Assembly: GCA_022843045.1 (NCBI GenBank)
Contig: JALHOJ010000030.1
Coordinates: 1-43,344 of the forward strand
Reading direction: 5' to 3'
From: Phycisphaerales bacterium
Lineage (GTDB): Bacteria > Planctomycetota > Phycisphaerae > Phycisphaerales > UBA1924
DNA: 43,344 nt
Shown: positions 1 through 8,431 of the stretch, piece after piece
Layout: the number at the start of each line of letters is the position of its first letter
Position numbering within the stretch: position 1 is the first letter of the stretch
Notes under the pieces: generated by a model
Database searches by the model: none
What the model was told of the DNA's origin: nothing
The model's input: only the letters and a program-made list of their open reading frames with translations
Made by a program: the position numbers and the translations under genes

Positions 1-1140
1 TATGAGCGAGTCTGCCGGGATGGAAAATTCTGGGACAATCTGCTCGACCTGCATCGCACGTTCACTGGGCGGCCCACGCCGCTGTACTTCGCGAAGCGAT
101 TGACGCAGTTCTCTCGCGACAAGGCTGGCCCCGAGCAAGGCGCAAGCATCTGGCTCAAGCGCGAGGACCTGGCGCACACCGGCGCACACAAGATCAACAA
201 CACACTGGGTCAGGCCCTGCTCACGCTGAAAATGGGCAAGCAGCGGATCATCGCCGAGACCGGTGCGGGGCAACATGGCGTCGCGAGCGCAACCGCCGCG
301 GCACACTTTGGCCTCAAGTGCGAAGTGTACATGGGCGCCGAGGACGTCCGCCGCCAGCGGCTCAACGTCACCCGCATGCAGATGCTGGGCGCGAAGGTGA
401 TCCCCGTCGAAACCGGCTCGCGCACGCTCAAGGACGCAACCAATGAGGCGATGCGAGACTGGATGGGCTCGGTTGAGCACACCCACTACATCATCGGATC
501 GGTCGTGGGCCCCCACCCCTTCCCCATGATCGTGCGCGACTTCCAGGCCATCATCGGGCGCGAGACCAAGGCCCAGGCCCTCCGCGCGTTCGGCTCTCTC
601 CCCCACGCCATCGTCGCGTGCGTCGGCGGCGGTTCCAATGCGGCGGGCATCTTCTACCCATTCGTCGATGATGCCGCCGTCAAACTCGTTGGCGTCGAGG
701 CCGGCGGCCACGGCCCTCAGCCCGGCAAGCACGCGGCCCCCTTGTCCCTGGGCACGCCCGGGGTGCTGCACGGCAGCCTCAGCTACGTCCTGCAAAACGA
801 ATTCGGCCAGACCGCCGACGTCCACAGCTGCAGCGCAGGACTGGACTACCCGGGCGTCGGCCCCGAGCACTCGTACTGGAAGGACTCCGGACGCGTCGAG
901 TACACCAACGTCACCGACGACGAAGCCCTCGAGGCATTTACGATGCTGGCCCGCACCGAAGGCATCATCCCCGCCCTCGAAACCAGCCACGCCATCGCGT
1001 TCGCCGTCCGCCTCGCCGCCCAGATGCCCAAAGACCAGCACTTGGTGGTCAATCTGTCGGGGCGGGGCGATAAGGACGTCGACGAAGCCAGCAGACTGCT
1101 GGCGGAGCGAACAGCCGCGGCTGGCGGCACGGCTCCATAG
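1..1140 (+). CDS. trpB: Tryptophan synthase beta chain (5' end outside window)
   Basis: TrpB is a PLP enzyme that condenses indole with serine in the last step of tryptophan synthesis, working with TrpA in the cytosol. The frame is open from base 1, so the 379 visible residues lack only the N-terminus of a family about 400 residues long. Visible marks are GRPTPLY, the PLP-lysine motif HTGAHKINN (Lys at codon 190-192), GAGQHGVA, the phosphate-binding GGGSNAAG and the C-terminal [13 protein letters not shown] inside the frame at 100 could be mistaken for a start, but homology continues upstream of it. trpA is not downstream; it may lie to the left. A strong hairpin follows the stop. The call is firm. 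Confidence 0.96.
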   Translation, partial: YERVCRDGKFWDNLLDLHRTFTGRPTPLYFAKRLTQFSRDKAGPEQGASIWLKREDLAHTGAHKINNTLGQALLTLKMGKQRIIAETGAGQHGVASATAAAHFGLKCEVYMGAEDVRRQRLNVTRMQMLGAKVIPVETGSRTLKDATNEAMRDWMGSVEHTHYIIGSVVGPHPFPMIVRDFQAIIGRETKAQALRAFGSLPHAIVACVGGGSNAAGIFYPFVDDAAVKLVGVEAGGHGPQPGKHAAPLSLGTPGVLHGSLSYVLQNEFGQTADVHSCSAGLDYPGVGPEHSYWKDSGRVEYTNVTDDEALEAFTMLARTEGIIPALETSHAIAFAVRLAAQMPKDQHLVVNLSGRGDKDVDEASRLLAERTAAAGGTAP

Positions 1141-1181
1141 CCCAGTTTCTAGCCAACTCATTCGTTTGCACGGACTTGCCA

Positions 1182-1208
1182 AAGGACCCAGAGGTATTCT
1201 GGGTCCTT
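1182..1208 (+). terminator. Perfect 11-bp hairpin after trpB
   Basis: Arms 1182-1192 and 1198-1208 are perfectly complementary around a GGTAT loop, 41 bases after the trpB stop. Only a short, broken T stretch follows, so it is a terminator-like or 3'-end-stabilising hairpin rather than a textbook intrinsic terminator. Confidence 0.6.
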
Positions 1209-1420
1209 GTCTCATCCGGATTTCGATCCTCGGACGAACAAGATGGATCGAGGTGCGGTAATTCCTACCTCCGTGTGAAGTTTTTGGTCAAACCCATTCG
1301 AATTCCAAGCAATTCGAGTGATTTTCTGGTAGGATGGGGCTGGAAGCCGTTGCCAAAGGAACCCCGGAGCGGGTTTTTCGAACAGAAGATAGTGCGGTGG
1401 CACGCAAGGAAAGGCTCGTC
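1209..1420 (+). other. Noncoding leader between trpB and the STAS gene
   Basis: This stretch is visibly richer in A and T than its surroundings. It holds an extended -10-like element (TGGTAGGAT, 1327-1335) and a short hairpin with a T-run (1360-1378, arms AACCC/GGGTT) that could be an attenuator. An in-frame ATG at 1334 would put the hairpin inside the coding region, which is one reason to prefer the start at 1421. Confidence 0.35.
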
Positions 1421-1774
1421 ATGGCGATTGAATGGTCAGACAACATTGTGGTCGCCGATCTCTCGGATGAGCCGATGCTCTCCGAGGACCTCGCGGAGAT
1501 CATGGGCCGGCTCGAGCAGGCCCCCGCGGTCGAGACGCCACACGTCGTGCTGAATTGCACGGGCGTGTCCTATGTCGGGTCGAGCAACATCGGACAATTG
1601 CTGAGTCTTCGCAAGTTGCTGGACGCCCGCGGCCGTTCGCTGAAACTCTGCTGCGTCAGCGAAGAGGTTCGTTCGATCTTCAGCGTGACGGGCATTCTCA
1701 AGCTGTTCAAGTTCGCGCCCGACCCGATGACCGCGTTGGCGGGGATTCAGTTGGAAGACGCGAAGCAAGGCTGA
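1421..1774 (+). CDS. STAS-domain protein, anti-sigma factor antagonist-like
   Basis: This is a 117-residue single STAS domain of the SpoIIAA/RsbV type. In known members the domain binds an anti-sigma kinase and is switched by phosphorylation of a conserved serine. The equivalent stretch here is GVSYVGSSNIGQLL (about residues 48-61), with Ser54 or Ser55 as the likely site; the usual preceding Asp is absent. The ATG at 1421 is chosen because AAGGAAAGG lies just upstream. No anti-sigma kinase or sigma factor is adjacent, so the partner is unknown. An intrinsic terminator follows. Confidence 0.8.
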   Translation: MAIEWSDNIVVADLSDEPMLSEDLAEIMGRLEQAPAVETPHVVLNCTGVSYVGSSNIGQLLSLRKLLDARGRSLKLCCVSEEVRSIFSVTGILKLFKFAPDPMTALAGIQLEDAKQG

Positions 1775-1805
1775 GCAGTTCGAATCAACAACAGACCCGA
1801 CCTTG

Positions 1806-1835
1806 AAGCCGACCGGCCCTGCCGATCGGTTTTTT
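1806..1835 (+). terminator. Intrinsic terminator after the STAS gene
   Basis: Arms 1809-1817 and 1821-1829 pair with a single mismatch around a CCT loop, and a run of six T follows (1830-1835). It lies between convergent genes, so the stem could also slow transcription coming from the minus strand, although the T-run serves only the plus strand. Confidence 0.8.
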
Positions 1836-1864
1836 CGTAGGCACTTGCCACACTCGGCTGGACA

Positions 1865-3136
1865 TCAGGCCTTCTGCGATTTCTCTGCCATCGCCCGAAG
1901 GGCAGACAGATAGGCCGCGCTGGGCGTGACGCTCCGCCTCGCCATCGCCGCATGCGCGACTTCGAGGAACTTGTCGGGGCGATAAGACTTGCTGCCCGCA
2001 TCAGTGGCCCACGTGAAGGGCGCGACGCAACCGGAAGCGGGCGCAGTGGTCGCGATCATGCTCCCCGCGTGGATCACAGTGCCAGTCATGATCCTGGTGC
2101 AGATCGCGGTCTTCACATGATCGCCGATGATCGCGCCGAGGAACGTCTCACCCGAGCGCACATAGCCCCGGTCTGGCGTGGACTTGATGGGCACCTCGCC
2201 ATAGGTGTTCAGCAGATTGCTGTTGGTCGTGCCCGCGCCGAGATTCACCCACTCACCCAGCCAACTGTCACCCAGATATCCGTCGTGGGCCTTGTTGGAG
2301 TAACCCTGGAAGATCGTGCCACCGACTTCGCCATTGACCTTGCACCAGGGGCCGATCGCGGTGCCAGGCCGGATCGTGGCGCGTTCAAGGACCGTCGAGT
2401 TCGGTCCCACGTAGCACGGCCCAATCAGGATCGCCCCAGGGCGAACCGCCGCGTGCCGATCCAGCACAATCGGTCCCAAGTCGCAATCAAAGATCGTGCC
2501 CGGACTGACCTTCGCGGTCGCATGCGCGTGCACACACCGACCTGCGGCACAATCCGTGATCGACGTGACGCCCGGCAACTGCACCATCCGCGGGATCGCG
2601 AACGGGCCATCCTTGGTGAGCATGGCCAGGTCGTGCGCGAGTGCGCGGTCGCGAAACGACTTGACCTGCCAACAAGCCCGAAGGAACGGCTGACCCGTGA
2701 TCGGCACCTGCCGCTCAAACTCGATCGTGCCCGCGCGAAGCCATTCAGGAAGGTCATGGGGCGTGGTGCGGTGCGCGTGGATCAGCGATGATTCCGGGTC
2801 ATACAGCACGGATCTCGGCGCGAGCGTGACCGCCTCGTCGGCCAGGAAAAGAGCTGCGCTCGATACGCTCAGCACGTCGTCGCCCGTCTCCTGCGCCCAG
2901 CGTTCAAACTGGTTCACTGGAAGCCCGGTGACTTCCGAGTACAAGTCGGCCTTCGCGGCGTCGCACGCAATTCCAATCACGCGGATGTCGCCCCGAGTCT
3001 GCTCGCGAAAGCGCAGCCGCTCCAGCAGCGACAGCGCACCCGTGCGGACGCAGCAGAGCGGGCGAAGATCATCGAGCGGCGCGAGCGAATCCAAAGGCGT
3101 CTCGAGCAGCACGATCGGGCGAGGGGCATCGGCCAT
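1865..3136 (-). CDS. Alternative GlmU-like sugar nucleotidyltransferase/acetyltransferase
   Basis: This 423-residue protein resembles the alternative GlmU family (known from Bacteroidetes), proposed to make UDP-GlcNAc for peptidoglycan and LPS. The N-terminal half starts PIVLLETPLDSLAPLDDL and then LRPLCCVRTG, the 'NTP_transf_4' look, and lacks the LAAGxGTRM signature of classical GlmU. From about residue 215 there is a left-handed beta-helix of hexapeptide repeats. NKAHDGYLGDSWLGEWVNLG corresponds to the catalytic-His region of the GlmU acetyltransferase domain, and the His is kept. The start ATG is divergent from the HAD gene, 94 bases away. The sugar specificity is inferred, not shown. Confidence 0.8.
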   Translation of the reverse strand: MADAPRPIVLLETPLDSLAPLDDLRPLCCVRTGALSLLERLRFREQTRGDIRVIGIACDAAKADLYSEVTGLPVNQFERWAQETGDDVLSVSSAALFLADEAVTLAPRSVLYDPESSLIHAHRTTPHDLPEWLRAGTIEFERQVPITGQPFLRACWQVKSFRDRALAHDLAMLTKDGPFAIPRMVQLPGVTSITDCAAGRCVHAHATAKVSPGTIFDCDLGPIVLDRHAAVRPGAILIGPCYVGPNSTVLERATIRPGTAIGPWCKVNGEVGGTIFQGYSNKAHDGYLGDSWLGEWVNLGAGTTNSNLLNTYGEVPIKSTPDRGYVRSGETFLGAIIGDHVKTAICTRIMTGTVIHAGSMIATTAPASGCVAPFTWATDAGSKSYRPDKFLEVAHAAMARRSVTPSAAYLSALRAMAEKSQKA

Positions 3137-3230
3137 GGCCGACTGTACCCCCGCGCCAAACCTGCAACCAATTTGCGGAATCGACGCTTCGGGCGTTGAC
3201 AGCCTCGGCCGGCCCCACCTTCAATGGCCC

Positions 3231-3890
3231 ATGCCCAACGCCGCGGCCTTATTCGACTTTGACGGGGTGATCGTGCACAGCGAGGGCTGCCACCTGCGCG
3301 CGATCCGCGAGGTCGCCACTGCCCATGGTGTGACTTTCACCGACGAGGCATACTTCCGGGACTATGTCGCGTTCAGCGACCGCGACATCTTTCCGGCGTT
3401 ATGGCGTGACAGTGGGCGCTCCCTCTCCGCCAGTCTGCTCGCCGACCTGATCGAACGCAAGCACGCGCTGTACGAAACGCTGGTCGAGCAAGGCGCGGTC
3501 GCCGCGTTTCCCGGCTCAGTCGAACTGATCCGAGCCTGCGCCGAGCGAGTGCCTATCGCGATCTGCTCCGCGGCCAGCCGGGCCACGATAGAAGCGAGCA
3601 TCCACGAACTGGGCATCGCATCATGCTTCACCACCATCGTGAGCGCGGATGACGTCGAGCGAAGCAAGCCCGACCCCGCGCCTTATCGGCTCGCCGCCCA
3701 GCGCGTGGGCTTTCCTCCGTCTCAGTGCGTCGCCATCGAAGACACCGTGGGCGGCATGCGTAGCGCGCTGGGCGCGGGATGCAAGGTCATCGCGGTGTGC
3801 CACACGATGGAAGGCGAGCGGCTGCGTGACGCGACGCTGGTGGTAGCTGGCACCAAGGACCTGACGGTGGAGCGTGTGCTGGGAATTTGA
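3231..3890 (+). CDS. HAD-superfamily phosphatase, beta-phosphoglucomutase/Gph-like
   Basis: This 219-residue HAD hydrolase has all four motifs: DFDGVIVHSE (nucleophile and acid Asp, with His in place of the usual second-motif Asp), the Ser in ICSAAS, the Lys in ERSKPDPAPY, and AIEDTVGGMRSA for Mg binding. The helical cap lies between motifs I and II, as in phosphoglycolate phosphatases and beta-phosphoglucomutases. The frame is open far upstream, but similarity begins at MPNAAALFDFDG, so the ATG at 3231 is used; no clear ribosome site precedes it. The substrate cannot be told from sequence. Confidence 0.85.
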   Translation: MPNAAALFDFDGVIVHSEGCHLRAIREVATAHGVTFTDEAYFRDYVAFSDRDIFPALWRDSGRSLSASLLADLIERKHALYETLVEQGAVAAFPGSVELIRACAERVPIAICSAASRATIEASIHELGIASCFTTIVSADDVERSKPDPAPYRLAAQRVGFPPSQCVAIEDTVGGMRSALGAGCKVIAVCHTMEGERLRDATLVVAGTKDLTVERVLGI

Positions 3891-3893
3891 AGC

Positions 3894-3945
3894 ACAGCGA
3901 TGCAAACCGATGACGGGCCAGACTCTCCGTCGCGTGTATCGCTGT
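3894..3945. terminator. Two-tier hairpin between convergent genes
   Basis: Outer arms ACAGCGAT (3894-3901) and ATCGCTGT (3938-3945) enclose inner arms GACGG (3912-3916) and CCGTC (3927-3931). It sits between the stops of the HAD gene and rmuC, where a bidirectional terminator is expected. There is no T-run. Confidence 0.4.
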
Positions 3946-3952
3946 CGCCCCC

Positions 3953-5464
3953 CTACTCCTTGAACAACTCCGCCGCTGGCAACGCCGGCTGCGGCGTACT
4001 GCTCCCGGCCCCGGGCAGCGGCTTGAAGTGGGTCGACACCGACGCCAACGCTTCGATCTTTTTCTTGCTCGTGACGCCGGACTCCTCAAACTTGTTCAGC
4101 GTGGGCAGCAGGCGCGACTCGTAACTGGACACGAACCGGTTGTAGTTGCTCGTTGCCGATTCGAGGTTCTTCGCGAGCGCGGCGAGCGGCTCGACCACGT
4201 TGGCGATGCGGTCCAGAAACTCCCGGCCCAAGTCCCGAAGCGCGTGGGCCTCCTTTGCTAGCCTCTCTTCGCGATACCCAATCGCCACCGCGCGAAGTAG
4301 CCCGATCAGCGTCGCGGGACTGGCCAGAATGACGTTCCTCGCAGCGGCTTGCTCCAGGATGTCGGGTTGACGCGACAATGCGGCGTCGACGAACTGATCG
4401 CCCGGCACGAACATCACGACAAACTCGGGAGAGCCCTCAAACTGCTTCCAGTATTCCTTCTTCGATAAGTCCGTGGCCTGCTGCGCGACGTGCTGGGCGA
4501 AGCGATCCAGGTGCCGCCCAGCGTCCTCGGGCGTCGCCGCTTGCATCGCGTCGAGATACGCCTGAATGTTGGTCTTGGCATCAACGATGACGCGCCGACC
4601 GCTGGGCAGCTTCACGACCATGTCCGGACGCACTCGCGCGCTGTTGGGATCGCTCGCGTTGAGGTCGTTGCTCACCTGCGTCGCAAAGTCGCAGTACTCG
4701 ACCATCCCGGCGAGCTCGGCGACGCGGCGCAGCTGCATTTCGCCATACCGCCCGCGCACGTCCGGCTTGCGCAGGGCTTCGGAGAGCCTGCGAGCCTCGT
4801 CGCCAAGCTTGCCGCTGGCCTCACGCATGGAACGGAGCTGTTCTTCGATCGAAGCCTGCGACTGGGCCCGATCCTTGTCGATCTGCGCAAGTTTCGTGTC
4901 CGTCTGCTTGAGCGTGTCGGCGATGGGCTTGATCAGGGCCTCCACCGCCTGCTTCTTGGTTTCCAGATCGCCCGCGGCGGTCTGGGTCTGAATGGCGAGA
5001 GACTGCGTCGCCCACTTGGTCAGGCGTTCCTGGGTTTCCTGCGTGGCCTTGGTCGTCAGGTTCGCGAACTCGTTGCGAAGGGCTGCGAATGCTGCGTCGT
5101 GCGAGGCGCGCAGGTCAGCCTCACGCCGCAGCATGCCGTCACGCTCCGCCGCAGCGAGTTCGCGAGTCTTGGCGAGTTCACCGGCGTGCCGGGCGATGGT
5201 CTCCTTCAACTCGCCTTCGAGTTCGATGGCCCGGTTCTCCGCCGCATTGGCCTGCGCACGAAACGTCTCGATCTGCTGGTTCAACTGATCACGCACGACC
5301 CGCAACTCAGACTGCCCGGCGAGCGCATCCTTCTCGGCCCGCTCGGCCAGCGTGTTTGCCACGGCGAGGCTGGCGACGCTGCGAGAAAGCCGGAGAAACA
5401 ACACCACCGCCAGCACAAACCCGGCGAGCGCGAGGCACAACAAGACCACGTGGAGAGCGTCCAT
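3953..5464 (-). CDS. rmuC: DNA recombination protein RmuC
   Basis: This is a 503-residue RmuC, a family linked in E. coli to limiting recombination at inverted repeats; the nuclease-like fold is known but its activity is poorly defined. An N-terminal membrane segment (about residues 5-25) is followed by a long coiled coil to about residue 220. The RmuC domain has GRYGEMQLRRVAELAGM, RPDMVVKLPSGRRVIVDAKT (the PD-(D/E)XK-like core) and VMFVPGDQFVDAAL. It ends in a short polar tail. The gene is 49 bases upstream of the protease-nuclease stop on the same strand, but nothing shows they work together. Confidence 0.93.
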   Translation of the reverse strand: MDALHVVLLCLALAGFVLAVVLFLRLSRSVASLAVANTLAERAEKDALAGQSELRVVRDQLNQQIETFRAQANAAENRAIELEGELKETIARHAGELAKTRELAAAERDGMLRREADLRASHDAAFAALRNEFANLTTKATQETQERLTKWATQSLAIQTQTAAGDLETKKQAVEALIKPIADTLKQTDTKLAQIDKDRAQSQASIEEQLRSMREASGKLGDEARRLSEALRKPDVRGRYGEMQLRRVAELAGMVEYCDFATQVSNDLNASDPNSARVRPDMVVKLPSGRRVIVDAKTNIQAYLDAMQAATPEDAGRHLDRFAQHVAQQATDLSKKEYWKQFEGSPEFVVMFVPGDQFVDAALSRQPDILEQAAARNVILASPATLIGLLRAVAIGYREERLAKEAHALRDLGREFLDRIANVVEPLAALAKNLESATSNYNRFVSSYESRLLPTLNKFEESGVTSKKKIEALASVSTHFKPLPGAGSSTPQPALPAAELFKE

Positions 5465-5513
5465 GGGGTGAGTTTAGGAAGAAGCACGCAGGCACACGAG
5501 CATGAAGGGCGTG

Positions 5514-7520
5514 CTACACGATATCCGCGAACGATCGGACCACGTCGGTCGCCTCTTGATCCAGCGACTCCACGCGAAGGGATTCGGGGCGAGTCAGCTT
5601 CGTGTCAAACCTCGCGAGGTCGGGCATCGCGAAGCCGATCCGCCGGGCGATGAAGTTTACGGTCTTTTGGTGCATGTGGAACTCGCTCAGATCGAGGCTC
5701 TCGGCGTCGACGGCTTCGAGGCGACCCGTCAATTGCTGGGCTTGAGAGAGGACGAAAGCGTGCACCTTCAAGCGATTCTCGACCGGATCGTGATACGCGA
5801 CGATCTTGAAGTACTCGCGCGGCAAGCGAACCTTGGGCGTGCCGACGGGAGCGCCTGAAGCCACGAACTCCGGATCCTTGCGGCTCAAGATGGGGCCCGC
5901 GAAGACGCTCAGACGCATCCTTGCGGGCTTGGCATTGAGAAAGATCTCATCCTCAAGCGACTTCCACAGCGCTGGCGCAAGTCGGTTGAAGTTCTCGTGC
6001 ATCGGGGCACAGTTCGTATAGGAGTGCGAGTCGTTGTTGGCCTTCTGAGCTTCGGCGACGCTGCCCCACACCAAGTCCTCGCGCTTGGCGATATGGCCGC
6101 GATCCAGCATCGTGTCCTTGTACAGGCGATTGTCGATCTGGGCGTCTTCGGGCACACGGGCGTCGGTCTGCCAGTCGGCAGACTTTCTGATCCTGGGGAT
6201 TCGCGCCGCGTTGATGTTCCACGCGACCATCGCGGCGAGGCGGCGCGAGCGCCGCATGACGAGCGAGAAGTGTGTGTAGTGCGCAATCTTCGAGCCGTTT
6301 GCGCCCACGCAATCGCCAGCCACCGCTCCGGTCGGCGCGGGCATCCGAAGCGTCTGCGGCAGGAAGTCCCTGTCATAGCCGTCGCCGCCGAAGCGGGAAG
6401 AGGCTTCCACACGGATCGCGGCCGTCGCGGCGTCGTCCGCCTGGCCCGGCGGGATCAACGTGACGTTGAGTTTCTCCAGCACGGAGTGGATGTTGCAGGC
6501 GAGGGCCATCTCGGGCGCGTCGCCAGTTTCGCCCGCAAAGTGCAAGCCCACCATGATGTCGGAGGGTTTGCCCGATTCGTCCAGAGCCATCCACGCGGAG
6601 CCGGAGTCGCCACCCTTCGAAATCTCGCCGTCGCTCGGCCTGTTCTTGTCGTCATAGCCGATCTCGAAGCCGCCGATGGCATGCAGGCCCGTGCCGTAGT
6701 TGAGTTTGGTGATCACTTCGATGCGGGTGACTTTGCCATACGTGACGTCGGTAGTGCGGCCGGACTTGACGACGCGGTCGCCAAGATCGACCTTGCCTAT
6801 GCGGGTCGGAGCGACGTTGAGTTTCAAGATAGTCGGATCGATGGTGCGCCCTTCAATTGACGCAACGGCACAGTCGCCTGCGAGACCAAGGTGGCTCCTG
6901 ACAAGTCTGCCGAATGCATTGCCCTCGGCGTGGTTGTCGTCAAAGGGGCCCGGCTGGACGATCGTGTCGCCGATCTTGCCAAGGGAAGAGTGCAGAACGT
7001 GCCAGTTGCTGAGGGCCAGGGGTGTGCCTTGGTCGCGGTCGTACACGATCGCGCCAAGGGTGCCCGCGGATTCCTTGACGTGTGCGATTGAGATTCCCGG
7101 TTGCACGCGATCCTGACGCGACTTGCGTGGGTCCTTGCGGGTCGTGGATTCGGGGACGACCCGCAGTGAAGGCGTGTACTTGCGCTGCATGACGTCGGTC
7201 AGCACCTGCTTGCCGTTGATCGTCACGGAGGGCGGAATCAGTCGCGAACTCACACGTTCCAGGCCTTCGGGCGCGACCTTGGCGTCGACTGTGAACTGGA
7301 TGCAGAGCCTGCCGTCTTTCGACTTGTCTTGGCTGGACTTGATGCCGATGCCGACGGAGTTGATGTTGGGGGATTCAAGGAAGCGAGCGCCTTGAGAGCG
7401 GATGAAACGCTTGAGGTCCTCGGTGGAGACGCCTTCAGGGTTCGGCGGACGGGTGGGTGCTTTCGCGGACTGCTTGCGGGACGACCGGCTGGAGGACTTC
7501 TTGGAGTTTCGACGTGCCAT
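5514..7520 (-). CDS. Trypsin-like protease fused to NucA-type endonuclease
   Basis: This 668-residue protein has three parts. Residues 1-30 are Ser/Arg/Lys-rich with no signal peptide. Residues about 140-360 form a chymotrypsin-fold protease with His174 (SNWHVLH), Asp216 (AGDCAV) and Ser306 (GGDSGSAW). Residues about 380-640 form a DNA/RNA non-specific endonuclease with DRGHIAKRED (His476) and the metal-binding YTNCAPMHENFN stretch (Asn503, Asn512). All expected catalytic residues are present in both domains. The ATG at 7520 is preceded by GGAG at good spacing; a longer frame upstream is unlikely. It is separated from infC by a terminator, so it is probably a single-gene unit. A conflict or cell-suicide role is an inference. 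A secreted nutrient hydrolase is less likely without a signal. Confidence 0.85.
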   Translation of the reverse strand: MARRNSKKSSSRSSRKQSAKAPTRPPNPEGVSTEDLKRFIRSQGARFLESPNINSVGIGIKSSQDKSKDGRLCIQFTVDAKVAPEGLERVSSRLIPPSVTINGKQVLTDVMQRKYTPSLRVVPESTTRKDPRKSRQDRVQPGISIAHVKESAGTLGAIVYDRDQGTPLALSNWHVLHSSLGKIGDTIVQPGPFDDNHAEGNAFGRLVRSHLGLAGDCAVASIEGRTIDPTILKLNVAPTRIGKVDLGDRVVKSGRTTDVTYGKVTRIEVITKLNYGTGLHAIGGFEIGYDDKNRPSDGEISKGGDSGSAWMALDESGKPSDIMVGLHFAGETGDAPEMALACNIHSVLEKLNVTLIPPGQADDAATAAIRVEASSRFGGDGYDRDFLPQTLRMPAPTGAVAGDCVGANGSKIAHYTHFSLVMRRSRRLAAMVAWNINAARIPRIRKSADWQTDARVPEDAQIDNRLYKDTMLDRGHIAKREDLVWGSVAEAQKANNDSHSYTNCAPMHENFNRLAPALWKSLEDEIFLNAKPARMRLSVFAGPILSRKDPEFVASGAPVGTPKVRLPREYFKIVAYHDPVENRLKVHAFVLSQAQQLTGRLEAVDAESLDLSEFHMHQKTVNFIARRIGFAMPDLARFDTKLTRPESLRVESLDQEATDVVRSFADIV

Positions 7521-7560
7521 GGGGTGCTCCTGTGGTTCAGCGACAATGAGATCGCGACTG

Positions 7561-7566
7561 AATATA
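7561..7566 (-). promoter_or_regulatory. Possible -10 element for the protease-nuclease gene
   Basis: On the minus strand TATATT is preceded by TTG and lies about 40 bases before the start codon, downstream of the infC terminator. It is the only AT-rich hexamer in this gap. No convincing -35 box is visible. Confidence 0.3.
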
Positions 7567-7618
7567 CAAGAAGCGAGTGGAGCCGTGTTGGCGTATCGAC
7601 TTTGGGCGCGCGGGAAAT

Positions 7619-7646
7619 GAAAAGCCCCGGCTTGTGGCACGGGGCT
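7619..7646 (-). terminator. Intrinsic terminator after infC
   Basis: Arms 7623-7629 and 7640-7646 (AGCCCCG/CGGGGCT) form a 7-bp GC stem with a 10-base loop. On the minus strand TTTTCATTTC follows. It ends the infC transcript about 75 bases after its stop and separates it from the protease-nuclease gene. Confidence 0.7.
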
Positions 7647-7720
7647 GAAAGAGACTCAGATTTGTGGACACTTCACACGAGTTTGCGTTTCAAGCAGCTT
7701 CCAGCTTGAGATTCGCGGGC

Positions 7721-8431
7721 TTATTCCTCGCCTTCGTCGCCACCCGCATCGGCCTCGTCGCCCTCGTTCTGGGCTTCGAGTTCGGCTTCCAACTGCTCGA
7801 GTGACTTCTCTTCCTCGACCTTCTCGCCCTTGGCGAGTTTCTCGGCTTTTTCCTTCTCGAGCTTGCGCTTGAGGGCTTCGACCTTCACCTTGTCAGGTGC
7901 CAGAATGATGCTGGCGGACTTGCCCATCCAGCGCGGGGTTTGCTCAACCTTGGAGATGTCGGCGAGCTGGTCGCGTACCGACGCGAGGTTCTTGAGGCCC
8001 AGGTCCTTGTGGGCGATTTCGCGGCCCTTGAAGCGCTGGGTGAACATCACCTTGTGCCCGAACATCAGGAACTTGCGGGCCTGGTCGGTGCGGACGCGGA
8101 TGTCGTGTGGGTCGATCTTCACGCTGCGACCAAGGCGCAGTTCCTTCATTTCGGCGGCCTTGTTGCCCTTGTTGGACTTCTTGGACTTTCCAAGTTCGTA
8201 CTTGTACTTGCCGTAGTCCATGATCTTGCAGACGGGCGGGCGGGCCTCGGGGCTGATTTCCACGAGGTCAAGGCCGCGCTCCTGAGCCATGCGGATGGCG
8301 TCGGGGGTTTCGATCACCCCGATCTGCTCGTTGTCCGGACCAATCACGCGGATGGGCGTGATGCGGATGAAGTGATTGACCCGGGTGCGCTGCTCACGCG
8401 GACGGTCGCCGTCTCTGCCAAATCGACCCAT
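7721..8431 (-). CDS. infC: Translation initiation factor IF-3 with acidic C-terminal tail
   Basis: IF-3 binds the 30S subunit and checks start codon and initiator tRNA. Residues 20-180 carry the whole two-domain factor: RVIGPDNEQIGVI, the PPVCKIMDYGKYKYE stretch, the Lys-rich linker, then KIDPHDIRVR, and RWMGKSASIILAP at the end of the core. Residues 181-236 are an added Lys/Glu helix followed by an Asp/Glu/Gly tail, so the 236-residue product is longer than the usual 170-180. The ATG at 8431 is chosen because GGAAG sits 8 bases upstream; a GTG five codons earlier would overlap its own ribosome site. rpmI and rplT, the usual partners, do not follow. Confidence 0.95.
   Translation of the reverse strand: MGRFGRDGDRPREQRTRVNHFIRITPIRVIGPDNEQIGVIETPDAIRMAQERGLDLVEISPEARPPVCKIMDYGKYKYELGKSKKSNKGNKAAEMKELRLGRSVKIDPHDIRVRTDQARKFLMFGHKVMFTQRFKGREIAHKDLGLKNLASVRDQLADISKVEQTPRWMGKSASIILAPDKVKVEALKRKLEKEKAEKLAKGEKVEEEKSLEQLEAELEAQNEGDEADAGGDEGEE

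Noticed and set aside
2697..3230. N-terminal extension of the HAD gene upstream of 3231
   Set aside because: It is antisense to the GlmU-like gene, unlike any HAD sequence, and the conserved motif I lies right after the start at 3231.
3221..3240. ATGGCCCATGCCCAACGCC as another heptad repeat
   Set aside because: Only two loose units, and it spans a start codon whose sequence is explained by coding.
4490..5653. 387-codon plus-strand frame
   Set aside because: It is antisense to rmuC, which has intact family motifs.
7521..7640. Forty extra N-terminal residues for the protease-nuclease that could look like a signal region
   Set aside because: It would cross the infC terminator, lacks a ribosome site, and the ATG at 7520 has a good GGAG; no real signal peptide is present.
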